From the NCBI GenBank assembly GCA_040387755.1, contig JAZKDB010000003.1, forward strand, positions 62,001 through 126,000: a stretch of 64,000 nucleotides of DNA, in the 5' to 3' direction. Of the stretch, positions 42,335-51,190 are shown one piece after another (within the stretch, counting starts at the first letter, position 1; each line of letters starts with the position of its first letter). The translations under genes and the position numbers were made by a program. The DNA comes from Rurimicrobium sp040387755 (GTDB lineage Bacteria; Bacteroidota; Bacteroidia; Chitinophagales; Chitinophagaceae). Below the pieces are notes generated by a model, which did not search any database, was not told the origin of the DNA, and saw only the letters and a program-made list of their open reading frames with translations.

Positions 42335-42385
42335 CTTCATATCACAAAGGCAAAAGTCCTTCATTAACCTATTATTATCCAAGCA

Positions 42386-43519
42386 ATGGCAGGCATTTAC
42401 ATACATATTCCTTTTTGCCGCAAGGCTTGTACTTATTGTAATTTCCATTTTTCAACCTCTCTTTCTCAAAAAGACAACATGTTGAAAGCTATAAGCTGGG
42501 AATTGGAGCATGAGCAGGCTTATTTGCAGGGCGAAAAAATAGAAACCATCTATTTTGGTGGAGGCACGCCTTCTTTACTGAGTGCTGAAGAGTTATTGGG
42601 TGTTTTTGACACAATTGGCAAGTATTACGACCTTAACGGTCTGAAAGAGTGCACTTTGGAAGCCAATCCAGACGATTTGAATTCAAAATATATACAATCT
42701 TTAAAATCTACACCTATCAATAGATTTAGTATAGGGGTTCAATCTTTTTTTGATTCGGATTTAAAATACATGAATCGTGCCCATAGTGCTCAGGAGGCTG
42801 ATTATGCTATAAAAGCAGCTCAGGATGCTGGCTTTGAAAAGTTAACGATTGATTTGATTTATGGCACCCCGGGATTAAGTAATCTGGCCTGGCTGGAGAA
42901 TCTGGCCAAAGTTGAGGCCCTCAGTATACCTCATTTTTCGGCTTATGCCCTTACAGTAGAAGAAGGCACCGCTTTGCATTATGCTATCAATAAGAAAAAA
43001 CAAGTTCCTGTGGATAATGAACAATCTGCCCAGCAGCTTGAATTGTTGATGCAATATGCCCCGGCTATGGGTTTTGAGCAATATGAGATTTCCAATTTCG
43101 CCAGTAAAGGACAATACGCCCTGCATAATACCAATTATTGGAAAGGCATTCCTTATCTGGGTATTGGTCCTTCGGCACATAGTTTTGACGGGCGCAACAG
43201 GCGCAGCAATATTGCCAATAATAGCTTGTATATCAATGCGATAATCGATAAAAATCCGATTTATGACATTGAATACTTAACTGATGTACAGCGACTGAAC
43301 GAGTATATTATGACCTCCCTAAGAACGATGTGGGGCTGTTCTCTGGAAAAAGCAGAACAAGCTTGGGGAGCAAGGGCGGCTTCAGACTTAAAAAAAGCCA
43401 GCCAGATTTTCTTAGAGAAAAAATGGCTGACTATAGAAAATGAAACTATACTTTTAACTAATGATGGAAGGCTATTTGCCGATCATATAGCTTCTGAATT
43501 GTTTTTTGAAGAAAATTAA
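42386..43519 (+). CDS. hemW: Radical SAM heme chaperone HemW (CPDH-like)
   Basis: 377 residues. The radical SAM cluster ligands are Cys11, Cys15 and Cys18 in PFCRKACTYC; the usual fourth family Cys position is occupied by Phe (NFHFST), as in HemW rather than true HemN oxidases. Further landmarks are IETIYFGGGTPSLL, TLEANPDDL, INRFSIGVQSF and DLIYGTPGL, with the C-terminal HemN-like domain around YLGIGPSAHSFDG. HemW is thought to insert heme into acceptor proteins rather than decarboxylate coproporphyrinogen. The stop overlaps the stop of the convergent barrel gene by a few bases. Confidence 0.93.
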   Translation: MAGIYIHIPFCRKACTYCNFHFSTSLSQKDNMLKAISWELEHEQAYLQGEKIETIYFGGGTPSLLSAEELLGVFDTIGKYYDLNGLKECTLEANPDDLNSKYIQSLKSTPINRFSIGVQSFFDSDLKYMNRAHSAQEADYAIKAAQDAGFEKLTIDLIYGTPGLSNLAWLENLAKVEALSIPHFSAYALTVEEGTALHYAINKKKQVPVDNEQSAQQLELLMQYAPAMGFEQYEISNFASKGQYALHNTNYWKGIPYLGIGPSAHSFDGRNRRSNIANNSLYINAIIDKNPIYDIEYLTDVQRLNEYIMTSLRTMWGCSLEKAEQAWGARAASDLKKASQIFLEKKWLTIENETILLTNDGRLFADHIASELFFEEN

Positions 43520-44043
43520 AGTCGGAATGTGATGCCAAATCTTGCATCAGATAACACATTTCCCCCACCAATTTCCAGATTAAGTCCTGCATTTCGGGAA
43601 AAATAATAACGGCCACCTAACTGTAATCCTGCAGCAAGACCACCAACCCTCCGGTAATCATATACCGGGGCGCCGACAGGACGCACATAATTGGCAATAC
43701 TATACCCTAAATTGGCTCCAAGATATAAATCCCAATTGTGAGGGATGTTTAATACCCTGTTGAAATGGTAATTACCAATGGCGCTAATGGTCGTAATGGA
43801 AAAATCATAACGATAATCGTTCCAGTCAGAAAAGTGTCGTCTGTAGCTGACTACACCGCCCAAAGTGAAGTCTGGGTGAACATAGGCTTCAAGACCACCA
43901 TATACCGGAACACCCCAATTAGAAAGGCCAATTCCAAGATTAAGCAATACGCTGCTGGATGGCTGAGCATTTCTGGTTTTGTTTTGAGCAGTAGCACCGA
44001 AAGCCATTAGACCCAATGCTCCTATTAAAATTGTACTTTTCAT
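43516..44043 (-). CDS. Small outer-membrane beta-barrel protein
   Basis: About 175 residues. The start is ambiguous between ATG at 44049 and 44043; the second begins the signal peptide (MKSTILIGALGLMAFGATAQ). The mature part alternates amphipathic strands (VLLNLGIGLSNWGVPVYGG, FTLGGVVSYRRHF, WDLYLGANLGYSI, LAAGLQLGGRYYF) and ends in an aromatic-terminated strand (ARFGITFRL), consistent with an 8-stranded OmpW/OmpA-like barrel. It has a promoter-like box and overlaps the hemW stop. Function unknown. Confidence 0.82.
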   Translation of the reverse strand: MKSTILIGALGLMAFGATAQNKTRNAQPSSSVLLNLGIGLSNWGVPVYGGLEAYVHPDFTLGGVVSYRRHFSDWNDYRYDFSITTISAIGNYHFNRVLNIPHNWDLYLGANLGYSIANYVRPVGAPVYDYRRVGGLAAGLQLGGRYYFSRNAGLNLEIGGGNVLSDARFGITFRL

Positions 44044-44069
44044 ATTCATCTAATTATTTTGGTTCATAT

Positions 44070-44077
44070 CAAAGTTA
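44070..44077 (-). promoter_or_regulatory. Putative -7 box for the small barrel gene
   Basis: TAACTTTG on the minus strand fits TAnnTTTG, 21-27 bases upstream of the possible starts. Confidence 0.4.
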
Positions 44078-44155
44078 GACCGAGGAATGCTATATTAATT
44101 TTTTTTAAGTAAGTTTTACCATTAGCGATAACACGGATAGTGATGTCCTTTTTGC

Positions 44156-44163
44156 TACTTTTG
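44156..44163 (+). promoter_or_regulatory. Putative -7 box for the MlaD/OstA operon
   Basis: TACTTTTG fits TAnnTTTG, 53 bases before the ATG at 44217. Confidence 0.4.
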
Positions 44164-44216
44164 TAAAAATCATTATCAAAAATTAATTTGGTTTTTGTTT
44201 AATACTCATTACTCTT

Positions 44217-45170
44217 ATGGCAATATCGAAAGAAGCTAAGACAGGTTTAATGGTTACTATCTCTGTGATTGTAATTATTCTCGGTTCCTATTTCTTAAAA
44301 GGTTTTAACCTATTTTCTTCAGACAGAACATATAATTGCTATTTTGATAATGTTCAGGGTCTTATCCCGTCTGCTACTGTTCAGGTAAAAGGTATGGTAG
44401 TAGGTACCGTAAGTGAGGTAATTCTTCAGGGTAATGACAAAGTAAAAGTGGTCATTGCGGTGGATAAGAAAGTAAAGCTGCCCAAAGGTACTACTGCAGC
44501 ACTTTTTGCCCCAGACCTGATGAGTGGTAAAGCTTTGAGGTTAGATTTGGGTGCAGGAACAGAAATACTTCCTGATGAGGCAACAATAGAATCAAAAGTA
44601 GAATTGGGTGCCATTGACAAGGTAACTTCGCAAATAGATCCGGTTTTGGCTAGTGCAAATCAGGTTATGTATCGTCTGGATTCAATTATGGCATCTATTC
44701 AATTGATGTTGAATCCGACCACCCAAAGAAATATTGAAAGCAGTGTGGCTTCATTGGAGTTGACTATGAAGAATTTTGCATCCTTATCTACCAGTCTTAA
44801 TAAGGAAAGTGCGCAATTGGCAGGTATTATCCGTAATGCCAATTCAATAACTGCTAACGTAGCCAACAACAGTAAAAATATTGATGCGGTAATGGCAAAT
44901 CTGAAAACCACAACTGACAAATTAAGTAAGGCCGACCTTGAAAAAACTATTCATAACCTGCAAAATACCCTGGATCAGACACAGGCGTTACTGGCCAAAA
45001 TCAACAGAGGCGAAGGGAGTCTGGGTATGTTGGCCAACGACAAGCAATTGTATAATAACCTTACCAGCAGCATGTCTTCGCTGGACAGGCTGATGGACGA
45101 TTTGAAAAAACATCCGTCACGCTATATTAATATTCGTGTTTTTGGTAAAGCCCCAAAAGATAATCCATAA
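44217..45170 (+). CDS. MlaD/MCE family lipid-transport protein
   Basis: 317 residues with an N-terminal membrane anchor (LMVTISVIVIILGSYFL) and one MCE domain (~35-125): NCYFDNVQGLIPSATVQVKG, VVGTVSEVILQGNDKVKVV, LPKGTTAALFAPDLMSG. The C-terminal half is a long helical coiled region rich in Asn/Thr (SLELTMKNFASLSTSLNKES, ANLKTTTDKLSKADLEK). MCE proteins form rings or needles that carry phospholipids between membranes. It is followed 18 bases later by an OstA/LptA-like protein, in keeping with an envelope lipid-transport operon. The permease and ATPase are not adjacent. Confidence 0.92.
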   Translation: MAISKEAKTGLMVTISVIVIILGSYFLKGFNLFSSDRTYNCYFDNVQGLIPSATVQVKGMVVGTVSEVILQGNDKVKVVIAVDKKVKLPKGTTAALFAPDLMSGKALRLDLGAGTEILPDEATIESKVELGAIDKVTSQIDPVLASANQVMYRLDSIMASIQLMLNPTTQRNIESSVASLELTMKNFASLSTSLNKESAQLAGIIRNANSITANVANNSKNIDAVMANLKTTTDKLSKADLEKTIHNLQNTLDQTQALLAKINRGEGSLGMLANDKQLYNNLTSSMSSLDRLMDDLKKHPSRYINIRVFGKAPKDNP

Positions 45171-45188
45171 ATCTGGCGAACAATTATT

Positions 45189-46874
45189 TTGTACAGTTTC
45201 TATTGTTTGAAAAGAATTAGTTTTTTCCTGCTGAGTTCCCTGATTATTTTACTGGGAACTTACAACATTGTTATTGCCCAAAAGCCCAAAGCAGATACCA
45301 GCGGGAAGATACCCATTACCATTGTGGATAATAAAACTATGGAAGCGTTTAAGACGGATTCCAATAGTTATTTTAAGTTTATCGGTAATGTGCAATTTCA
45401 ACATGGTACAGACATGCTTTATTGCGACACTGCGATTCTCAATCAGGAAAGGAACAATCTCGAGGCATTTGGCAATGTAAAAATCGTGCAGGCTAATGGA
45501 ACGACTGTATTAAGCGATTATCTGAGCTATACCGGGAATATAAAAAAAGCCTATTTACGTGGAAATGTGGCCTTAACTAGTGGTAATGATAACCTTTGGA
45601 CCGAAGAGTTGGATTATTACCTCAACACCAAAGTGGGCAATTATTATCAGGGCGGTACGCTCCAATCTGGTAGCACAACAGTTTCGAGCACCTTAGGTAC
45701 TTATAATGCACAGACAAAGGAAGCCAGATTTGTAGATCAGGTAATGGTGACAGATACCGCCTATAATATCGAAAGTAAAGATCTTGGCTACAATACAGAA
45801 AGCAAAATGATGCGCTTTTTTGATAGCTCGGTTGTGACCAATGAAAGCTCTGTATTGCGCACTTCGCAAGGTATTTATGATTCAAAAAACCAAATCGCCA
45901 ACTTCACTACCCGTTCTTCTATCCTCAATGAAGAACAATTTATAGTTGGAGATACTCTTAATTATAACAAGCAAACAGGCTTGGGAAATGCTTTTGGTGA
46001 TGTGATAGTTTTTGATACAGCGCAAAAATCCACTCTTTATTGTGGCAAGGCATTCTACAATGACAAGTTGAAAACCCTGTTGGCTATCGAAAAGCCTGTG
46101 CTTAAAAGAGTAGATAATAAAGATAGCTTGTATGTCCGTGCCGATACTTTTTTTTCTGCTCATTTTGTTATGAAAACGGATACGTTGAAATCAACTAAAA
46201 AGGAAACTGTAAATAAAGGAAATAAAAAACCTGTGAAGTCTGGAGCATCTGATAAGGTCACCACTTTTAAAACTAATTTTGTTACCACTGCAGACACTAC
46301 AAGCCCAAAGTATTATACCGGTTTTCATCATGTGCTCATTTTTTCAGATTCGCTGCAGGGTAAATGTGACAGCATCTGTTTTACAGGTAAGGATTCTTTG
46401 ATGCTAATGATGAAGGAGCCTGTACTTTGGAGTCGAAGGAGCCAGATAACCGGTGATACAATTATTGCCTATATAGATAGCGGAAAAGTACAAAAAGTAG
46501 TGGTGCCGAATGAGGCCTTGATTGTATCACGCAGCGGACCGGAAAAAGCCAATCTTTTCAATCAGGTGCAAGGTAAAACACTTGTAGCTTATCTGGTTAA
46601 TGAAGAGTTGGACCATGCAACAGTAAAGCCTGATGCAGAAAGTATTTACTACCCTACAGATGAAAGCGGCGCCTATATTGGTGTCAGTCAGTCTAAAAGT
46701 GAACGCATGAAGATATTCTTTTCTAAAGGGGATATTGATAAGCTGCTATTGGAGCAGGAAATTAAACAAACACTTTCTCCTCTTAATAAAATTGATATTC
46801 CCACTATGCGACTCAGTCGTTTTCAGTGGCTGGAAGAATTAAGACCAACCAGTATTGCAGAACTATTTGAGTAA
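45189..46874 (+). CDS. OstA/LptA-like exported protein
   Basis: 561 residues from a TTG start; the first ATG in frame would delete the signal peptide (ISFFLLSSLIILLGTYNIVI, cleavage near AQ). The mature part contains repeated OstA/LptA beta-jelly-roll units: FIGNVQFQHGTDMLYCDTAI, NLEAFGNVKIVQANGTTVLS, AYLRGNVALTSGNDNLWTEE and NAFGDVIVFDTAQ. This fold forms the bridge that moves lipopolysaccharide across the periplasm. The protein is far longer than LptA (~170 residues) and has a C-terminal extension, so it is a Bacteroidota-type OstA-like protein and not a plain LptA. It is coupled to the MCE gene. Confidence 0.87.
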   Translation: MYSFYCLKRISFFLLSSLIILLGTYNIVIAQKPKADTSGKIPITIVDNKTMEAFKTDSNSYFKFIGNVQFQHGTDMLYCDTAILNQERNNLEAFGNVKIVQANGTTVLSDYLSYTGNIKKAYLRGNVALTSGNDNLWTEELDYYLNTKVGNYYQGGTLQSGSTTVSSTLGTYNAQTKEARFVDQVMVTDTAYNIESKDLGYNTESKMMRFFDSSVVTNESSVLRTSQGIYDSKNQIANFTTRSSILNEEQFIVGDTLNYNKQTGLGNAFGDVIVFDTAQKSTLYCGKAFYNDKLKTLLAIEKPVLKRVDNKDSLYVRADTFFSAHFVMKTDTLKSTKKETVNKGNKKPVKSGASDKVTTFKTNFVTTADTTSPKYYTGFHHVLIFSDSLQGKCDSICFTGKDSLMLMMKEPVLWSRRSQITGDTIIAYIDSGKVQKVVVPNEALIVSRSGPEKANLFNQVQGKTLVAYLVNEELDHATVKPDAESIYYPTDESGAYIGVSQSKSERMKIFFSKGDIDKLLLEQEIKQTLSPLNKIDIPTMRLSRFQWLEELRPTSIAELFE

Positions 46875-46960
46875 GGTTTTATTGGAATAATTGATACGGC
46901 TATCAAAAAGAACAGAACTATCTTTAAGTATACTGGTATCTAAAAGAAATTTAGTGGTTG

Positions 46961-46968
46961 TAGGTTTG
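46961..46968 (+). promoter_or_regulatory. Putative -7 box for the nitroreductase operon
   Basis: TAGGTTTG fits TAnnTTTG, 20 bases before the ATG at 46989. Confidence 0.35.
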
Positions 46969-46988
46969 CATTTCAAAAGAAAATAGAA

Positions 46989-47615
46989 ATGGACTTACTG
47001 CAAAAATTGAATTGGCGCTATGCCACCAAAAGAATGAACGGCCAGATTGTGCCGGAACAAAACCTTAACAATATTCTTGATGCCATACAATTGGCTCCTT
47101 CTTCCGCCGGACTGCAACCATATAATGTTATTGTTGTTAGCGATAAAGAAGTATTGAAACAGATTCATCAGGAATCTGCCCAGCAACCTCAGATTCTAGA
47201 AGCATCACATCTACTTGTCTTTGCTGCCTGGAAAAACCTAAGTGAAGAGCAGGTAGAAGAATACATTAACCGTATTGCTGCTACACGTAATATTCCTGCC
47301 GAAAGCCTTGATGGATTTAAATCCAATATTATGGGTTTTACGAAAAGAACAGCAGAACAAAATTATCAATGGGCAGCACGCCAGGCCTATATCGGATTAG
47401 GAGTTGCCGCAATAGCCGCAGCACACGAACAGGTTGATGCCACACCGATGGAAGGATTTAATCCTGCTGCTATGGATAAAATATTGGGTCTTGAAGAAAG
47501 AGGATTAGGTTCTGTAGCGATTATGCCATTAGGCTACCGCGATGAAGCCAATGATTTTTTATTGGGTGCAAAAAAGGTGAGAAGAAGTAAGGAAAATTTC
47601 TTTACAAAAATCTAA
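46989..47615 (+). CDS. Nitroreductase-family NAD(P)H oxidoreductase
   Basis: 208 residues of the FMN-dependent nitroreductase fold, which works as a dimer with NAD(P)H. Landmarks are NWRYATKRMNGQIVPEQNL (FMN phosphate contact), IQLAPSSAGLQPYNVIVV, ARQAYIGLGVAAIAAAHEQV and GLGSVAIMPLGYRDEANDFL. Members reduce quinones, nitroaromatics or flavins; this sequence resembles the NfsB/YfkO type. No signal peptide. It is 9 bases upstream of a DsbA-like gene, so the two are probably cotranscribed and may share a redox role. Confidence 0.92.
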   Translation: MDLLQKLNWRYATKRMNGQIVPEQNLNNILDAIQLAPSSAGLQPYNVIVVSDKEVLKQIHQESAQQPQILEASHLLVFAAWKNLSEEQVEEYINRIAATRNIPAESLDGFKSNIMGFTKRTAEQNYQWAARQAYIGLGVAAIAAAHEQVDATPMEGFNPAAMDKILGLEERGLGSVAIMPLGYRDEANDFLLGAKKVRRSKENFFTKI

Positions 47616-47624
47616 TTTGCAACA

Positions 47625-48458
47625 ATGAATTTATTCAAGTGCTTTTTGATACTATTTCTTTCCTGCCTGATGATGGAAAAGCCGGCCTATGCACAAGGCA
47701 AATTGAAAAGCAACACTAAAATTAAAACAATGAACAGTACAGATAGTTTAATGAAAGTAGAAGTCTGGAGCGATGTGATGTGCCCTTTTTGCTATATAGG
47801 TAAAAGGAAATTTGAACAGGCTCTGGCTCAATTTCCGGCAAAGGAGAAAGTGCAGCTTGTATGGAAAAGTTATCAGCTTGACCCAAGTATTTCTGCAGCT
47901 GATGACAAGGATTATGTCCGTCATTTGCAGCAAAAGAAAGGCTGGAGTGACAAGCAAACCAAAGAGATATTGGATAACGTGACACAGATGGCTGCGGAGG
48001 TTGGCTTGGACTATCATTTTGAGAAGGCTATGGTGGCCAATTCATTCAAGGCACATCGTTTTGCTCATTATGCAGGTAAATTTGGATTGCAGGATAGTGC
48101 GGAAGAAGCTTTATTTATTGGGCACTTTGTAGAAGGTAAAGATATCAGCGACAATGAAACATTGGCGGCTATGGGCGAGGCCATTGGTCTGAACAGGCAA
48201 AATGTAGTAAACTTTTTGAGTACGGACGAAATGATCAAGGACGTAAATCAGGATATTCAGGAAGCGGAACAAATAGGAGTGACGGGTGTTCCCTTTTTTG
48301 TCTTCGACCGAAAATACGCCATATCAGGCGCTCAGGACGAAAAAGTTTTTCTGAATACGCTTGAAAAATCATTCAGGGAATGGGAGAAGCTTCATGCTGA
48401 GACGAAGCTGGAATTGATAGAAGGAAAGTCCTGTAAGCCCAATGGCGAATGCGAATAG
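47625..48458 (+). CDS. DsbA/FrnE-family thiol oxidoreductase with N-terminal signal peptide
   Basis: 277 residues. The thioredoxin-fold part begins near residue 43 (MKVEVWSDVMCPFCYIGK) with the redox pair Cys53-Pro-Phe-Cys56, followed by LAQFPAKEKVQLVWKSYQLD, an all-helical insert, and GVTGVPFFVFDRKYAISGAQ. This is the FrnE arrangement, usually cytosolic. Here the frame starts with a hydrophobic segment (FKCFLILFLSCLMMEKPAYA, cleavage near AQG) that looks like a real signal peptide, so export is likely if this start is used; starting at residue 36 or 43 would give a cytosolic protein. The tail has two more cysteines (CKPNGEC). A strong terminator follows. Confidence 0.9.
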   Translation: MNLFKCFLILFLSCLMMEKPAYAQGKLKSNTKIKTMNSTDSLMKVEVWSDVMCPFCYIGKRKFEQALAQFPAKEKVQLVWKSYQLDPSISAADDKDYVRHLQQKKGWSDKQTKEILDNVTQMAAEVGLDYHFEKAMVANSFKAHRFAHYAGKFGLQDSAEEALFIGHFVEGKDISDNETLAAMGEAIGLNRQNVVNFLSTDEMIKDVNQDIQEAEQIGVTGVPFFVFDRKYAISGAQDEKVFLNTLEKSFREWEKLHAETKLELIEGKSCKPNGECE

Positions 48459-48477
48459 GTGACACGGAATAGTTTTT

Positions 48478-48513
48478 AAGTCCCCCAACAGTATTGTTGG
48501 GGGACTTTTTTTT
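48478..48513 (+). terminator. Terminator of the nitroreductase/FrnE operon
   Basis: AAGTCCCCCAACA pairs with TGTTGGGGGACTT around a 4-base loop, followed by a run of Ts. Confidence 0.9.
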
Positions 48514-48590
48514 GTAGAGATAAAATAAAAACTTTTACGATATACCTTATTCCGGTACATTTTCGCTTTTGCATCTTACTTTTACGCTTT

Positions 48591-49343
48591 ATGGATAAGA
48601 AGCGGATTATTTTTTTGGGTTCTAAACCCATTGGCTACCATTGTCTTCAGTTTTTGATTGCTTCGCAGGAAAAACTGAATGTCGAAATTGTGGGCATATT
48701 GACACAACAAAGAAAAGAATTTGGTGGCGAAACGGATTTGGCTGTACTGGCTAAGGAAAATAATATTCCTGTATTGGCTTCATTGGCGGAGATACCCGAA
48801 TGTGATATTCTCTATTCGGTGCAATACCACGAAATACTCAAAGCAGAACATATTGCCAAAGCAAAGCAAATTGCGGTAAACCTGCATATGGCGCCTTTGC
48901 CGGAGTACAGAGGCAGTAATCAGTTTTCATTTGCCCTCATCGATGGCAAAGAAGAATTTGGTACTACTATTCACCAGATGGATACACGCATTGATCACGG
49001 TGATATTTTGTTTCAGAAGCGATTTTCGATTCCCCGTAATTGCTGGGCATTTCAGTTATACGAACTTACTTATGAAGCATCTTTAAAATTATTTTGCCAA
49101 ACATTGGGCCATATTGTTTCCTGTAATTTTCGTCCTGTTGCTCAGGCAGATTTGGTAGCCTCAAAAGGGAGCTCACTTCATTACCGACATGAGATTGTTG
49201 ACCTCAAAAGAATTGATTTGTCCTGGGATGAGGAAAAGATAAAATTGCATATTCGTGCCACTACAATGCCAGGTTTTGAGCCCCCTTATTGCGAAGTGAA
49301 CAAAAGGAAAATCTACTTTTCAACCAATTATATTAATGAGTAG
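48591..49343 (+). CDS. Formyltransferase-fold enzyme (methionyl-tRNA formyltransferase-like, short)
   Basis: 250 residues of the 10-formyltetrahydrofolate-dependent formyltransferase fold. After KRIIFLGSKPIGYHCLQFL come the catalytic elements: the Asn/His motif AVNLHMAPLPEYRGSNQFSF and the Asp of IHQMDTRIDHGDILFQKRF. True methionyl-tRNA formyltransferase has about 310 residues with a C-terminal OB-like domain; this one ends soon after the catalytic domain, like sugar-N-formyltransferases. It overlaps the next glycosyltransferase gene by 8 bases. I infer a role in formylating an amino sugar of a surface glycan; the substrate is unproven. Confidence 0.85.
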   Translation: MDKKRIIFLGSKPIGYHCLQFLIASQEKLNVEIVGILTQQRKEFGGETDLAVLAKENNIPVLASLAEIPECDILYSVQYHEILKAEHIAKAKQIAVNLHMAPLPEYRGSNQFSFALIDGKEEFGTTIHQMDTRIDHGDILFQKRFSIPRNCWAFQLYELTYEASLKLFCQTLGHIVSCNFRPVAQADLVASKGSSLHYRHEIVDLKRIDLSWDEEKIKLHIRATTMPGFEPPYCEVNKRKIYFSTNYINE

Positions 49344-50433
49344 AGTTAAGCGACTGGTGTTTACCGTAACCAACGATTTGAATTATGACCAACGCATGTT
49401 GCGCATCTGTACTTCGCTGCACAATGATGGTTATGATGTAACATTGATTGGCTTCAAACGCAGGATGAGCATGCCTTTAACCGAAAGGCCGTTTAAGCAG
49501 ATTCGTATTCCGATTATAGCAGAGCAGGGCAAATTGCTCTATGTGGATTATTGGATTAAGCTATTTTTTCTGTTGCTTTTTCGTAAAGTTGATGTGCTTT
49601 GTGCCATTGATCTCGATACTATTTTGCCGGTTTATTATGCTTCTCGCATTCGCGGAAAAAAAAGAGTGTATGATGCACACGAATTATTTACTGAATTAAA
49701 AGAAGTCATCAGCAGACCCAAAGTTCACCGTATGTGGCTTTGGATAGAAAAGCATACTGTTCCGCATTTTCCGGTAGGCTATACGATCGGAGAATGTTAT
49801 GCTGAGGAGTTTAACAGAAGGTATGGGGTTGATTATGGCGTGGTGCGTAATGCCACAATCCTAAAACCATTAGTGAAAACTCCTGCGAAGGAAAGATTTA
49901 TTTTGTATCAGGGATGGGTAAATGTAGGTCGCCGGTTTGAACAATTGATACCGGCAATGCAATGGGTGGATGCACCATTGGTCATTTGTGGCGCAGGTAA
50001 TTTTTATGCAGAAACGAAGGCTCTTGTTGCCCAATATAAACTGGAGCATAAAGTGATATTTAAAGGTTATGTAGCACCCGAAGAGCTGCGCCAATATACT
50101 TTGTCAGCATACATTGGTATTACATTATTTGAAGATAGCAGCCTGAGTAATAGATTAAGTATGGCCAATCGTTTTTTTGATTATATGCATGCAGGAGTAC
50201 CTCAATTGTGCAATCAATATCCTGAGTATGAAAAGGCCAATGCTCGTTTTGAAATTGCTTCTTTAATTGCCGAACCTACACCAGAGCATATTGCAGAATC
50301 GCTCAATAAAATGTTGAATGACGAAGCTTATTATAACAGGCTGGCACAAAATTGTCTGGCAGCACGGGAGTTCTATTGCTGGCAGCAAGAGGAAAAAACC
50401 TTACTGAGTATTTACCATTATTTATTGAAATAA
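49336..50433 (+). CDS. Glycosyltransferase, GT4-like
   Basis: 365 residues. The N-terminal half (RLVFTVTNDLNYDQRMLRIC) and DAHELFTELKEV are typical of GT-B enzymes acting on lipid-linked glycans. The C-terminal half has FILYQGWVNVGRRFEQLIPA, VKVIFKG-like strand VIFKGYVAPEELRQYT, and the nucleotide-binding FEDSSLSNRLSMANRFFDYM with the conserved acidic residue, followed by MHAGVPQLCNQYPEY. It overlaps the formyltransferase gene by 8 bases and is followed at once by a GT2 gene, forming one transcript. Sugar specificity is unknown. Confidence 0.87.
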   Translation: MSRVKRLVFTVTNDLNYDQRMLRICTSLHNDGYDVTLIGFKRRMSMPLTERPFKQIRIPIIAEQGKLLYVDYWIKLFFLLLFRKVDVLCAIDLDTILPVYYASRIRGKKRVYDAHELFTELKEVISRPKVHRMWLWIEKHTVPHFPVGYTIGECYAEEFNRRYGVDYGVVRNATILKPLVKTPAKERFILYQGWVNVGRRFEQLIPAMQWVDAPLVICGAGNFYAETKALVAQYKLEHKVIFKGYVAPEELRQYTLSAYIGITLFEDSSLSNRLSMANRFFDYMHAGVPQLCNQYPEYEKANARFEIASLIAEPTPEHIAESLNKMLNDEAYYNRLAQNCLAAREFYCWQQEEKTLLSIYHYLLK

Positions 50434-50438
50434 TACCT

Positions 50439-51188
50439 ATGAAATTCAGCGTAGTAATAGCCGCATACAATGCAAGTCGCACTATTTGTGCTGCCTTGCA
50501 ATCCTGTATGTCTCAGACTTATGCTGCATTCGAAATCATAGTGGTGGATGATGCCTCAACAGATGATACGATACAACTTGTGCAGGCCTTTTCTCCAGAG
50601 ATAAGAACCATTTCTTTAAAAGAAAACAAAGGTGTAAGTGCCGCCCGAAATGCTGGATGGGCTATGGCATCAGGGGATTATGTGGCCTTTCTGGATAGTG
50701 ATGATAGCTGGCATCCCGAAAAGTTGTTTAGGGTAAGCGAAACCCTGAAAGATTTTCCTGCAATAAAATTTTTAGCACATCAATTTGCCATTGGTACAGA
50801 TGTTTCTGAAAGCAAGTTCTCTTCAGCAATTATTAAAGAAGTCCATTTTGGAGAACTCCTTATTCGCAACCAAATTCAAGGCTCTTGTATTGTTGTGAAA
50901 AAGGATATGATGCAACGATTTGATGAGCAAATGCGCTATACAGAGGATTATGATTTTGCTTTAAGATGCGCCTATCAGCAAGCCATTGTTTTTTTAGAAA
51001 TTCCCTTAAGCATATTGTCGCGTCCACAGCAATCGGCCGGAGGTTTGTCTGCCAACCGCTGGGCTATGCGGAAAGGAGAACTTTATCTGTATGGAAAGCT
51101 CTGGAAGTTGAATCCTTTATTACTTCTTTGTATTCCGGTGCTATGGCTCTATAGTCTGGCCAAACATTTATTTCAAAAGGCGAAATAG
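50439..51188 (+). CDS. Glycosyltransferase family 2
   Basis: The start at 50439 (MKFSVVIAAYNASRTI) gives 249 residues; the longer frame only overlaps the previous gene. It is a GT-A enzyme with FEIIVVDDASTDDTIQLVQA, ENKGVSAARNAGWAMASGDY, the metal-binding DXD-type VAFLDSDDSWHPEKL and the acceptor-side FDEQMRYTEDYDFALRC. A hydrophobic C-terminal stretch (LLLLCIPVLWLYSLAKHLF) may anchor it to the membrane. Third gene of the formyltransferase-GT-GT operon; its end nearly touches the convergent mannosyltransferase-like gene (2 bases apart). Confidence 0.9.
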   Translation: MKFSVVIAAYNASRTICAALQSCMSQTYAAFEIIVVDDASTDDTIQLVQAFSPEIRTISLKENKGVSAARNAGWAMASGDYVAFLDSDDSWHPEKLFRVSETLKDFPAIKFLAHQFAIGTDVSESKFSSAIIKEVHFGELLIRNQIQGSCIVVKKDMMQRFDEQMRYTEDYDFALRCAYQQAIVFLEIPLSILSRPQQSAGGLSANRWAMRKGELYLYGKLWKLNPLLLLCIPVLWLYSLAKHLFQKAK

Positions 51189-51190
51189 CT

